Assembly: GCA_030453435.1 (NCBI GenBank)
Contig: JAKDKI010000115.1
Location: forward strand, 1-7,167
Length of the DNA: 7,167 nucleotides
Reading direction: 5' to 3'
DNA from: Kocuria sp.
Lineage (GTDB): Bacteria; Actinomycetota; Actinomycetes; Actinomycetales; Micrococcaceae
The notes under the pieces are model-generated. The model saw only the letters and a program-made list of their open reading frames with translations. It was not told the DNA's origin and ran no database searches. Below are positions 1-6,216 of this stretch, in pieces. Both the position numbers and the translations under genes were made by a program. Every line of letters begins with the position of its first letter. Position 1 is the first letter of the stretch.

Positions 1-76
1 CGTCGTCAACGCTGGCCGCCGACAACTTCACGAGAGCGGCAATGTCATCCAGTAACGCGGCCAGCCCAACAGCCAT
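1..76 (-). CDS. DUF808 (YedI-like) membrane protein, N-terminal fragment
   Basis: Only the first 25 codons are inside the window; the gene runs off the left edge. Reading the minus strand from the ATG at 76-74 gives a protein beginning MAVGLAALLDDIAAL and continuing through KLSAASVDD. From memory this is the characteristic start of DUF808 family proteins (YedI of E. coli), predicted multi-pass inner-membrane proteins of unknown function. A purine-rich stretch reading GAGGAAC lies about 5 bases upstream of the ATG and supports this start. It is on the same strand as the methyltransferase gene upstream, with 56 bases between them, so the two could be co-transcribed. Nothing links it to urease. 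The family call rests on a short segment, but that segment is distinctive. Confidence 0.72.
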   Translation of the reverse strand, partial: MAVGLAALLDDIAALVKLSAASVDD

Positions 77-132
77 GACCGTTCCTCAATTCAGTGGGAA
101 GCAATGTGTCTGGAGTAAAGGGTAAGGCCAGA

Positions 133-744
133 TCAGCCCGCCCGCTTACCTAACACCGCCACCAAGAACTCGCTGTCCTCGTTGAACGGGCGCAGGTGCC
201 AGGTCGACAACCGGAGCTGCGGCTCGAGACCGGCCGTGGCGGCGTCGTCGAAGAATTCCTGGAACGGATAGCCGCGGCCCGCGCCGAAGCCGATCACCGC
301 GCGGCCATCCTCGGCAAGGTGGGCGGCGAAGCGTCGCAGCACCTCGACTCGCGTGCTCGGGGCGAGGAACGTCATCACGTTGCCCGCGCAGAGGATCGCG
401 TCCACGGGTTCGGTGATGCCGTGGGTCGGCAGGTCCATTTCCGCGAGGTCGGAAACCACGTAGTCGGGGCCGGGGTAGTCCTCACGCGCGGCCTCGATCA
501 GTGCCGGGTCCACGTCCACGCCGACGACGCTGTGCCCCACCGCATGCAGGTAACCCGCGTTGCGTCCGGGGCCGCAACCGGCGTCCAGAACCCGGGAGCT
601 GCGGCCCACCATGGCGTCGATCAACCGAGCCTCGCCCACGATGTCGTCACCGGCGGCGGCCAGCTGCCGGAACCGCTCGATGTACCACTGTGAGTGCCCG
701 GGGTTGGCCTCGACCTGTTTCATCCACTGACTCTGTTCAACCAC
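133..744 (-). CDS. class I SAM-dependent methyltransferase
   Basis: A complete gene of about 203 residues. The SAM-binding motif I reads LDAGCGPG at about residues 53-60. It is followed by the acidic strand-2 end VGVDVDP (about 74-80), which would bind the SAM ribose hydroxyls, and then SDLAEMDLP (about 98-106). This is the Rossmann-type fold of small cytosolic methyltransferases; the substrate cannot be inferred. The N-terminal ANPGHSQWYIERF and the GEAR segment are, from memory, typical of an actinobacterial subgroup annotated only as methyltransferase. The start is uncertain. I chose the GTG at 744-742 because it places the N-terminus and a Trp where I recall relatives having them. An ATG at 723-721 would remove seven residues, and an in-frame TTG at 828 would add 28 unconvincing ones. 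None has a strong ribosome binding site. It diverges from ureA and is probably unrelated to urease. Confidence 0.8.
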   Translation of the reverse strand: MVEQSQWMKQVEANPGHSQWYIERFRQLAAAGDDIVGEARLIDAMVGRSSRVLDAGCGPGRNAGYLHAVGHSVVGVDVDPALIEAAREDYPGPDYVVSDLAEMDLPTHGITEPVDAILCAGNVMTFLAPSTRVEVLRRFAAHLAEDGRAVIGFGAGRGYPFQEFFDDAATAGLEPQLRLSTWHLRPFNEDSEFLVAVLGKRAG

Positions 745-886
745 ACGGCCAGCGTACCGAGCGCGAGGGTCCGCTGATGCATCGCCTAATTGATGGACCG
801 GCCGCCATTTAACACGCACGAAACACAACGGTGCTTTTTCTGACTCATGGGTCTAACAACATGGTCATCGAACCGAGCGGTAGGTG

Positions 887-905
887 GAGCTCACAACGTG
901 AGCTC
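887..905. promoter_or_regulatory. perfect inverted repeat upstream of ureA (candidate operator or leader hairpin)
   Basis: The bases read GAGCTCAC-AAC-GTGAGCTC: two perfect 8-bp arms around a 3-base centre, ending 43 bases before the ureA ATG. The arm centres are 11 bp apart, about one helical turn, which suits a dimeric helix-turn-helix regulator. If transcribed, the same bases would form a tight 8-bp stem with a 3-base loop in the ureA leader. No U-run follows, so it is not an intrinsic terminator. Function is inferred only from symmetry and position. Confidence 0.5.
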
Positions 906-922
906 GCCGCGCTCGACCCTTA

Positions 923-942
923 AACCACGGATGAACCACGGA
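923..942 (+). repeat. 9-bp direct repeat overlapping the ureA ribosome binding site
   Basis: The 9-mer AACCACGGA occurs at 923-931 and again at 934-942, with TG between, so the period is 11 bp. The second copy supplies most of the GGAG that serves as the ureA ribosome binding site. It could be a tandem regulator site in phase on the helix, a translational control site, or the chance product of a small duplication. Confidence 0.5.
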
Positions 943-943
943 G
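940..943 (+). promoter_or_regulatory. ureA ribosome binding site
   Basis: GGAG at 940-943 sits five bases before the ATG at 949. This decides the ureA start over two in-frame upstream codons: the ATG at 931, which has no purine-rich site at the right distance, and the ATG at 847. Confidence 0.7.
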
Positions 944-948
944 CCACC

Positions 949-1251
949 ATGCACCTGCTACCGCGCGAGCACGAGAAACTCATGATCGTCGTGGCCGCGG
1001 ACCTCGCCAGACGCCGCCAAGCGCGCGGTCTCAAACTGAACCACCCCGAGGCCGTGGCGATCATCAGCTACGAGCTGCTCGAGGGCGCCCGTGACGGCCG
1101 CACGGTGGCGGACCTCATGAGCTGGGGCACCACCATCCTGACCCGCGAAGACGTCATGGAGGGCATCCCGGAGATGATCCACGACGTCCAAGTGGAGGCG
1201 ACCTTCCCGGACGGCACCAAGCTCGTGACCGTCCACGACCCCATCCGATAA
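949..1251 (+). CDS. ureA: urease gamma subunit
   Basis: UreA is the small structural subunit of the nickel urease, which hydrolyses urea to ammonia and carbamate in the cytoplasm. The 100-residue product has the normal length for a free gamma subunit and starts with the typical [11 protein letters not shown]. Conserved blocks follow: [13 protein letters not shown] (about 28-40), [13 protein letters not shown] (about 45-57), and the C-terminal [18 protein letters not shown] (about 82-99). The ATG at 949 is chosen because the family begins with MHL and GGAG lies just upstream; the in-frame ATG at 931 would add MNHGAT. It is the first gene of the operon, separated from ureB by 9 bases, with the ureB ribosome binding site overlapping its TAA stop. 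Nothing is missing or unusual. Confidence 0.97.
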   Translation: MHLLPREHEKLMIVVAADLARRRQARGLKLNHPEAVAIISYELLEGARDGRTVADLMSWGTTILTREDVMEGIPEMIHDVQVEATFPDGTKLVTVHDPIR

Positions 1252-1260
1252 GGACTCCCC

Positions 1261-1569
1261 GTGATCCCCGGCGAATACCTGCTCTCCGACGAACCCATCC
1301 TGTGCAATCCGGACCGCCCCACCGTGGAACTGGAGGTTACCAACACCGGTGACCGCCCGGTTCAGGTGGGGTCGCACTTCCACTTCTACGAGGCCAATGC
1401 GGCGCTGGACTTCGACCGCGAGGCCGCTCGCGGTTTCCACTTGGACATCCCCTCCGGCACCGCCGTGCGCTTCGAACCCGGCGACCAGAAAACCGTGCGC
1501 CTGGTGACCATGGCGGGCGCACGCGCCGTCCACGGTTTCCGCAACGCAGTCAACGGCCCCCTCGACTAG
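1261..1569 (+). CDS. ureB: urease beta subunit
   Basis: UreB is the second small structural subunit; with UreA and UreC it builds the (alpha-beta-gamma)3 urease core. The product is 102 residues, normal for an unfused beta subunit. It begins [13 protein letters not shown] and carries the family core [17 protein letters not shown] (about 30-46), then [15 protein letters not shown] (about 61-75) and the closing HGFRNAVNG. The start is a GTG preceded at six bases by AAGGA (1250-1254), which overlaps the ureA stop and suggests coupled translation. A 12-base gap leads to ureC. In Helicobacter the equivalents of UreA and UreB are fused; here they are separate, as usual for Gram-positive bacteria and enterobacteria. 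Confidence 0.97.
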   Translation: MIPGEYLLSDEPILCNPDRPTVELEVTNTGDRPVQVGSHFHFYEANAALDFDREAARGFHLDIPSGTAVRFEPGDQKTVRLVTMAGARAVHGFRNAVNGPLD

Positions 1570-1581
1570 GCAAGGATCCCC

Positions 1582-3309
1582 ATGAGTTTCGAGATGTCCC
1601 GGCAGCAGTACGCCGGGTTGTACGGCCCCACCACCGGGGATGCCATCCGCCTGGCTGACACCGAGTTGTTCCTGGAGATCGAGGCGGATCACACGGTCCG
1701 CGGCGACGAAACGATCTTCGGTGGCGGCAAGGTCATGCGCGAGGGTATGGGTCTGAACGGCCAGGCCACGCGCGACGGCGCTCCCGGTGATCTACCCGTG
1801 GCCGACACCGTGATCACCAACGCGATCGTGCTCGATTACACCGGTATCTACAAGGCGGACATCGGCCTGCGGGATGGCAGGATCATAGCCATCGGCAAGG
1901 CCGGGAACTCCAACATCATGGACGGGGTGGACTTCACGATCGGCCCCGCCACGGAAGCCATTTCCGGCGAGGGGAAGATCCTCACCGCGGGCGGGATCGA
2001 TTCGCACATCCACTTCATCAGTCCGGAGCAATTCGGCACCGCGCTGAATTCCGGGATCACCACCATGATCGGCGGCGGCACAGGCCCGGCGGAAGGCACC
2101 AAGGCCACGACCGTCACACCGGGCGCGTGGCACCTGGCCAACATGCTGCGAGCAGTGGAGAACTTCCCCATGAACGTGGGCTTCCTGGGGAAGGGGCACG
2201 CGAGCGCCGTCGAACCCCTGGCCGAACAGATCGAGGCCGGGGCGATCGGACTGAAGGTGCACGAGGACTGGGGTTCCACGCCGGCGGCGATCGATAACTC
2301 GCTGCGCGTGGCGGACGAATACGACGTTCAGGTGGCCATCCACACGGACACGCTCAACGAGGCCGGGTTCGTGGAGGACACCATCAATGCCATTGCCGGG
2401 CGCGTGATTCACACGTACCACACGGAGGGCGCGGGCGGCGGGCATGCCCCGGACATCATCAAGATCGCGGGCATGCCCAACGTGTTGCCGGCGTCCACCA
2501 ATCCCACGCTGCCGTTCACGCGCAACACCGAGGAAGAGCACCTGGACATGCTCATGGTGTGCCACCACCTCAATCCAGATATCCCGGAGGACGTAGCTTT
2601 CGCGGATTCTCGGATCCGCCCGGAGACCATTGCCGCGGAGGACGTCCTGCAGGACATGGGCGTTTTTTCCATCACGAGCTCTGACTCACAGGCCATGGGT
2701 CGGGTGGGCGAGGTGGTGCTACGGACGTGGCAGGTCGCGGACAAGATGAAGAAGCAGCGCGGCAAGCTCCCCGGTGACAGCGAGCGCGGGGACAACGCTC
2801 GGCTCAAGCGCTACATCGCCAAGTACACGATCAACCCGGCGCTCACCCACGGGATTTCAGGGCACGTGGGCAGCGTGGAAGTCGGCAAGCTGGCGGATCT
2901 GGTGTTGTGGGATCCCGCGTTCTTCGGGGTGAAACCAGCCCTGATTCTTAAGGGCGGGCAGATCGCCAGCTCGGTCATGGGTGATCCGAACGCCTCGATC
3001 CCCACGCCGCAGCCGCAGTTGATGCGCAACGCCTTTGGCGCGTTGGGCTCGGCGGTGTATTCCTCGTCGATCACGTTCATGTCCCAGGCCGCCGTGGACG
3101 CTGGGGTGCCCGATCAGTTGGGGCTGCGAAAAATGGTGGAACCCGTGCACGGGATCCGATCCCTGCGGAAAGCGGACCTCCCCTTCAACGGTGAAACCCC
3201 GCAGCTCGAGGTGGACCCGGAAACCTACGAGGTACGCGTGGACGGCCAGACCATCACCTGTGAGCCCTCGGACGAGTTACCCATGGCGCAGCGTTATTTC
3301 CTCTTCTAG
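1582..3309 (+). CDS. ureC: urease alpha subunit (catalytic)
   Basis: UreC carries the di-nickel active site. The 575-residue product has the expected length and every catalytic residue I can align, each shifted by +8 from Klebsiella numbering. Nickel ligands are H142 and H144 (in GGIDSHIHF), the lysine to be carbamylated K225 with substrate-contacting H227 (GLKVHEDWG), H254 (AIHTD), H280 ([14 protein letters not shown]) and D368 ([13 protein letters not shown]). The mobile flap has C327 and the catalytic H328 (MVCHHLNP). The N-terminus [20 protein letters not shown] and C-terminus MAQRYFLF are typical. AAGGA at 1572-1576 lies five bases before the ATG. A TTA leucine codon, rare in high-GC genomes, occurs near the end (3277-3279). 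A 61-base gap with a hairpin follows before ureE. Nothing suggests loss of activity. Confidence 0.98.
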   Translation: MSFEMSRQQYAGLYGPTTGDAIRLADTELFLEIEADHTVRGDETIFGGGKVMREGMGLNGQATRDGAPGDLPVADTVITNAIVLDYTGIYKADIGLRDGRIIAIGKAGNSNIMDGVDFTIGPATEAISGEGKILTAGGIDSHIHFISPEQFGTALNSGITTMIGGGTGPAEGTKATTVTPGAWHLANMLRAVENFPMNVGFLGKGHASAVEPLAEQIEAGAIGLKVHEDWGSTPAAIDNSLRVADEYDVQVAIHTDTLNEAGFVEDTINAIAGRVIHTYHTEGAGGGHAPDIIKIAGMPNVLPASTNPTLPFTRNTEEEHLDMLMVCHHLNPDIPEDVAFADSRIRPETIAAEDVLQDMGVFSITSSDSQAMGRVGEVVLRTWQVADKMKKQRGKLPGDSERGDNARLKRYIAKYTINPALTHGISGHVGSVEVGKLADLVLWDPAFFGVKPALILKGGQIASSVMGDPNASIPTPQPQLMRNAFGALGSAVYSSSITFMSQAAVDAGVPDQLGLRKMVEPVHGIRSLRKADLPFNGETPQLEVDPETYEVRVDGQTITCEPSDELPMAQRYFLF

Positions 3310-3321
3310 CCCCCGCTTTCC

Positions 3322-3339
3322 GGCTCGATTTTTCGGGCC
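3322..3339 (+). other. intercistronic hairpin between ureC and ureE
   Basis: GGCTCGA (3322-3328) and TCGGGCC (3333-3339) can pair as a seven-base RNA stem, six Watson-Crick pairs and one G-U, closed by a UUUU loop. It lies in the 61-base gap after the ureC stop and 31 bases before ureE. No U-tract follows, so it is unlikely to be an efficient intrinsic terminator. It could protect the 3' end of a processed ureABC message or lower expression of the accessory genes; both are inference. Confidence 0.4.
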
Positions 3340-3370
3340 ATTCCCCGACAACTTTTGAAAGGAACCACCC

Positions 3371-3856
3371 ATGATCGTTGAACAGGTGATCGGCAACGTG
3401 GCCGATCTGCCACCCGCCGAACGCGAGAGCCTCCACGTGGAGAAAGTGGTCCTGCCCAGCGCCGACCTGGTCAAGCGCATCCAACGCGTCACCACGGATC
3501 ACGGCCGCACCCTGGGCTTGCGCTTGAATTCCCCGCACGGCCGGGACGGTGATCTGAAGGACGGGGACATTCTGCTCCGCGACGAGTCCGGCGTGGTCGC
3601 GGTGTCCGTGGAAGCCACAGACGTGCTGGTCATCGCGCCGCGCTCCATCACCGAAATGGGCGTGACCGCGCATGCGCTGGGCAACCGCCACTTGCAGGCC
3701 CAGTTCTTCGATGCCTCCTCCGAGTACGGCGCTCAGGTCATGGTCGTCCAGTTCGATCACACCGTGGCCGACTACCTGGACGCCCAGCAGGTCCCCTATC
3801 AGCGCCAGGACCGCGTGATGCCCGTTCCGTTCCGGCACGCCGAGCACACGCACTAG
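3371..3856 (+). CDS. ureE: urease accessory protein UreE, nickel metallochaperone
   Basis: UreE is a cytosolic dimer that binds nickel and hands it to UreG during urease activation. The 161-residue product has the N-terminal peptide-binding-like half (MIVEQVIGNVADL, then RTLGLRLNS and DGDILLRDE at about 46-72) and the C-terminal metal-binding half. The key interface histidine sits in ALGNRHLQAQF (H107), with H101 nearby. The C-terminus ends RHAEHTH, giving three histidines (156, 159, 161): a short version of the His-rich tail seen in some UreE proteins such as that of Klebsiella. The ATG at 3371 follows AAAGGAA at a good distance. The TAG stop overlaps the AGGA used by ureF, eight bases upstream of that gene. 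Confidence 0.95.
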   Translation: MIVEQVIGNVADLPPAERESLHVEKVVLPSADLVKRIQRVTTDHGRTLGLRLNSPHGRDGDLKDGDILLRDESGVVAVSVEATDVLVIAPRSITEMGVTAHALGNRHLQAQFFDASSEYGAQVMVVQFDHTVADYLDAQQVPYQRQDRVMPVPFRHAEHTH

Positions 3857-3864
3857 GACTTTTC

Positions 3865-4617
3865 ATGCTCAGTTCGACGACGCCGCACGAGCCCTTACTC
3901 ACGCTCCTCCAGTTGTGCGATTCCGCCCTCCCCACGGGCGCGTTCGCACACACCTTTGGTATGGAGACGTACCTCCAGAGGGGCACCGTGCACGACGAGG
4001 CCACGTTCCAGGAGTGGCTCGCGCAGTTCGTGGATCACCAGTTGGTCTACGCGGACGGGCTGGCCGTGCGATTGACGGCGGAGGCGTGCGCTGCGCCTGG
4101 CACTGGCACTGGCACTGGCACTGGCACTGGCGAGGATGCTCAAAGTGGCATCGACTTTCTGATCGAACTGGACGGCCTCATGTACGCCCAGGCCCTGCCC
4201 TCACAGGTCAGGCAGGCCGGACTGACCATGGGTAAGCGGCTGCTCGACATCGGCCGGCTGTCCCTGCCCGGCCCCTGCCTGGAGAGCTACGCCGCGCTGG
4301 TTGACGCTGGAACATGCCACGGTCACCAGGCCATTGCATTCGGGCTGATAGGCACGGACCACGGCGTTCCCGCTACGTCACTGGTGAGCGCCTATTTGTT
4401 CTCCACGGTCACTGCATTGATGCAGAACGCAGTGCGCGGAATCCCCATCGGCCAGAACGCAGGGCAGCGGGTCCTGGGGGTCATGCGTAGTCATGTCACC
4501 CGAGCGGAGGCCCGGATTGCCCAGCTCACGCTCGACGATCTGGGGGCCGTCTCTCCCGGACTGGAGATCGCCCAGATGCAGCACGAGACCCAGCGGGCCC
4601 GCATGTTCATGAGCTGA
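3865..4617 (+). CDS. ureF: urease accessory protein UreF
   Basis: UreF is an all-helical protein that, with UreD and UreG, forms the complex activating apo-urease; it is thought to gate GTP hydrolysis by UreG. Family signatures are LLQLCDSALPTGAFAHTFGM (about 14-33), YADGLAVRL (about 62-70), the LPSQVRQAGLTMGKRLL helix (about 111-127), the GIPIGQNAGQRVL motif (about 192-204) and a C-terminal ETQRARMFMS. At 250 residues it is somewhat longer than the usual 220-235. Part of the excess is a Gly-Thr dipeptide run (residues 79-89), encoded by a hexanucleotide microsatellite, placed between two predicted helices. AGGA, overlapping the ureE stop, lies six bases before the ATG. Codon 11 is TTA, rare in this composition. 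The gene looks intact. Confidence 0.94.
   Translation: MLSSTTPHEPLLTLLQLCDSALPTGAFAHTFGMETYLQRGTVHDEATFQEWLAQFVDHQLVYADGLAVRLTAEACAAPGTGTGTGTGTGEDAQSGIDFLIELDGLMYAQALPSQVRQAGLTMGKRLLDIGRLSLPGPCLESYAALVDAGTCHGHQAIAFGLIGTDHGVPATSLVSAYLFSTVTALMQNAVRGIPIGQNAGQRVLGVMRSHVTRAEARIAQLTLDDLGAVSPGLEIAQMQHETQRARMFMS
4097..4131 (+). repeat. hexanucleotide microsatellite (CTGGCA)n inside ureF
   Basis: Five perfect tandem copies of CTGGCA are followed by a partial CTGGC, 35 bases in all (4097-4131). In the ureF frame this reads GGC ACT repeated, giving five Gly-Thr pairs and a final Gly. Because the unit is six bases, slippage would add or remove Gly-Thr pairs without shifting frame. All copies are identical at synonymous positions, which suggests recent expansion. 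Confidence 0.9.
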
Positions 4618-4674
4618 TCACCGACTCACCACCCACCCAGCACTTCGCAGACCCATCGCAAGGAGATTCACACC

Positions 4675-5286
4675 ATGAACGCCATCAAAGTTGGCATCGG
4701 CGGACCCGTCGGAGCGGGTAAGACTCAGCTGATCGAACGCCTGACCCGTGCCCTGAGCGATGAGATGTCCTTGGCCGCGATCACCAACGACATCTACACG
4801 ATCGAGGACGCCAAGATCCTCTCGCAGAACAGCGTGCTGCCCCTGGACCGCATCATCGGTCTGGAAACCGGCGGCTGCCCACACACCGCTATCCGCGAAG
4901 ACACCTCCATGAACCAGGCGGCCATCGACAAGCTGGAGGCCGAGCACCCTGACCTGGACGTGATTTTCGTGGAGTCCGGCGGCGACAACCTCTCCGCCAC
5001 GTTCAGCCCCGAGCTGGTGGATTTCTCCATCTACATCATCGACGTGGCCCAGGGTGAAAAGATCCCCCGCAAGGCCGGCCAGGGCATGATCAAGTCCGAC
5101 CTGTTCATCATCAACAAGACGGACCTGGCACCCCACGTGGGCGCGGATCTGTCCGTCATGGAGTCGGATTCCAAAGACTTCCGCGGTGACAAGGCCTTCT
5201 GCTTCACCAACCTCAAGACCGACGAAGGTCTGGAGCATGTCATCCAGTGGCTGCGTCACGACGTACTCATGCTGGATTTGGCATGA
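4675..5286 (+). CDS. ureG: urease accessory protein UreG, GTPase
   Basis: UreG is the SIMIBI-class GTPase whose GTP-driven dimerisation delivers nickel to urease together with UreD and UreF. The 203-residue product has the standard length. The P-loop GGPVGAGKT is at 9-17, the metal-binding CPH motif in LETGGCPH at 68-70, the [11 protein letters not shown] switch region at about 100-110, and the guanine-specificity motif NKTD at 147-150. A strong AAGGAG (4660-4665) lies nine bases before the ATG. A 57-base gap from ureF, rich in C and poor in G on the coding strand, contains only this ribosome binding site as a recognisable signal. The TGA stop overlaps the ureD ATG in an ATGA arrangement. Confidence 0.97.
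   Translation: MNAIKVGIGGPVGAGKTQLIERLTRALSDEMSLAAITNDIYTIEDAKILSQNSVLPLDRIIGLETGGCPHTAIREDTSMNQAAIDKLEAEHPDLDVIFVESGGDNLSATFSPELVDFSIYIIDVAQGEKIPRKAGQGMIKSDLFIINKTDLAPHVGADLSVMESDSKDFRGDKAFCFTNLKTDEGLEHVIQWLRHDVLMLDLA
5283..5286 (+). other. ATGA stop/start overlap coupling ureG and ureD
   Basis: The ureD ATG (5283-5285) shares bases with the ureG TGA (5284-5286). There is no good independent ribosome binding site for ureD, so its synthesis probably depends on ribosomes finishing ureG, which would keep the two partners of the activation complex in step. Confidence 0.75.
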
Positions 5287-6203
5287 GTTCCCCGATCCTC
5301 ACGGGTGCTCTGAACGCACCGTCCACGGGCCACAACGAACCTGCGAGCCTGGCGCGAGCGGCGTCGTCGTCCGTGGAAAATGGCACCTGGCGTGGCGAAC
5401 TGGACTTGACCGTGGCCCCGCGCGCCGGGCGATCCGTGGCCGTGCGGCAGTTCCACCGGGGCTCGCTGCGGGTGCTGCGGCCGCACTATCTGGACGCGTC
5501 CGGGCAGGTCACGTACGCGGTGGTCAATCCCGGCGGCGGGTACCTGGACGGCGACCGCTACCGCACGAACCTCGCGCTCGAGCCGGGCGCGGACCTGCTG
5601 CTGACCACGCAATCGGCGACCAAGGTTTATCGCTCGCCGCGCGACCACACGCTGCAGGAAACGGACGTGCGGCTCGGTGCCGACAGCCGGCTCGAATACC
5701 TGCCGGACCAGCTGATCGCCTATCGGGATGCGCGCTACGACCAGGTCACGCGCGTGGCCATGGAGCCGTCGGCGAGCCTCGTGCTCGCGGACCTGGTCAC
5801 GCCCGGCTGGTCCCCCACCGGCGAACCGTTCCGCTACGACCGCGTGCGGCTGCGCACCCGCGTGAGCATGGCGGGGCGGCCCGTGGTGGTCGACAACTTG
5901 CTGCTGGAGCCCGGCGCTCACGGGCTCGACGGTCTCGGATTCTTTGAGGGCTACACGCACGTCGGCTCGCTTCTGGTGATCGATCCCCGCGCCGACGACG
6001 CCGCTCTGGCCGACGTCCGCGCCCTGCTCGCCGAGCGCTCCGGCCACGTTAGAGCCGGTGCCACTGCAACGCCCGTGCCCGGCATGGCCGTGCGTGTCCT
6101 GGGCCGTTCCACGCCCGAGGTCTCCGAGGCCATCGAGGCCGTGGTCAATCTGCTGCGTGAGCGTTGGTTCGGGCAGGGCGCCGTCGATCTTCGCAAGTAC
6201 TGA
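5283..6203 (+). CDS. ureD: urease accessory protein UreD (UreH)
   Basis: UreD is the scaffold that contacts apo-urease directly and, with UreF and UreG, forms the nickel-insertion complex; a nickel tunnel through it is described for the family. The 306-residue product shows [12 protein letters not shown] (about 83-93), [12 protein letters not shown] (about 107-118), [15 protein letters not shown] (about 138-152) and a C-terminal [17 protein letters not shown]. The ATG overlaps the ureG stop by four bases, pointing to coupled translation, because only a weak ribosome binding site is visible. The first 35 or so residues, before the conserved GTWRGEL segment, are Ala/Ser-rich and poorly conserved, so a later start cannot be excluded. 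It is followed after 13 bases by the transporter gene. Confidence 0.94.
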   Translation: MSSPILTGALNAPSTGHNEPASLARAASSSVENGTWRGELDLTVAPRAGRSVAVRQFHRGSLRVLRPHYLDASGQVTYAVVNPGGGYLDGDRYRTNLALEPGADLLLTTQSATKVYRSPRDHTLQETDVRLGADSRLEYLPDQLIAYRDARYDQVTRVAMEPSASLVLADLVTPGWSPTGEPFRYDRVRLRTRVSMAGRPVVVDNLLLEPGAHGLDGLGFFEGYTHVGSLLVIDPRADDAALADVRALLAERSGHVRAGATATPVPGMAVRVLGRSTPEVSEAIEAVVNLLRERWFGQGAVDLRKY

Positions 6204-6205
6204 AC

Positions 6206-6210
6206 AGGAG
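6206..6210 (+). promoter_or_regulatory. ribosome binding site of the nickel transporter gene
   Basis: AGGAG at 6206-6210 lies six bases before the GTG at 6217. It fixes this non-ATG start, which opens a frame running uninterrupted to the window end. Confidence 0.75.
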
Positions 6211-6216
6211 AATTCC

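Larger units (their letters stand above)
745..948. promoter_or_regulatory. divergent intergenic region between methyltransferase and ureA
   Basis: About 200 bases separate the two divergently transcribed genes, so both promoters should lie here. I could not place a convincing -35/-10 pair for either direction: several partial matches exist (for example TCTAAC at 852-857) but none has a good partner at 16-18 bases. The clear structures are the inverted repeat at 887-905 and the direct repeat at 923-942, both listed separately. I saw no NikR-like or AmtR-like consensus by eye. Open frames that extend ureA or the methyltransferase back into this region lack family resemblance and are judged non-coding. 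Confidence 0.6.

Noticed and set aside
196..693. Plus-strand open frame (165 codons) opposite the methyltransferase
   Set aside because: The minus strand encodes a clear SAM-binding motif in the same place; the plus-strand product looks like a shadow frame.
768..799. GGTCC...GGACC inverted repeat with GATGCATC inside, upstream of the methyltransferase
   Set aside because: The arms are only five bases and the inner pairing is inconsistent with the outer stem, so chance is a sufficient explanation.
745..828. Upstream extension of the methyltransferase to a TTG at 828
   Set aside because: The added residues do not resemble the family N-terminus and the start lacks a ribosome binding site.
847..948. 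N-terminal extension of ureA from the ATG at 847
   Set aside because: The 34 extra residues have no resemblance to UreA, cross the palindrome and direct repeat, and lack a ribosome binding site; the family starts at MHL (949).
1792..2568. Minus-strand open frame (258 codons) inside ureC
   Set aside because: Mirror of the best-supported gene in the window; its His/Arg/Gly-rich product reflects codon bias on the sense strand.
4618..5259. Minus-strand open frame (213 codons) opposite ureG
   Set aside because: ureG is unambiguous on the plus strand (P-loop, CPH and NKTD motifs); the antisense product matches no family I recognise.
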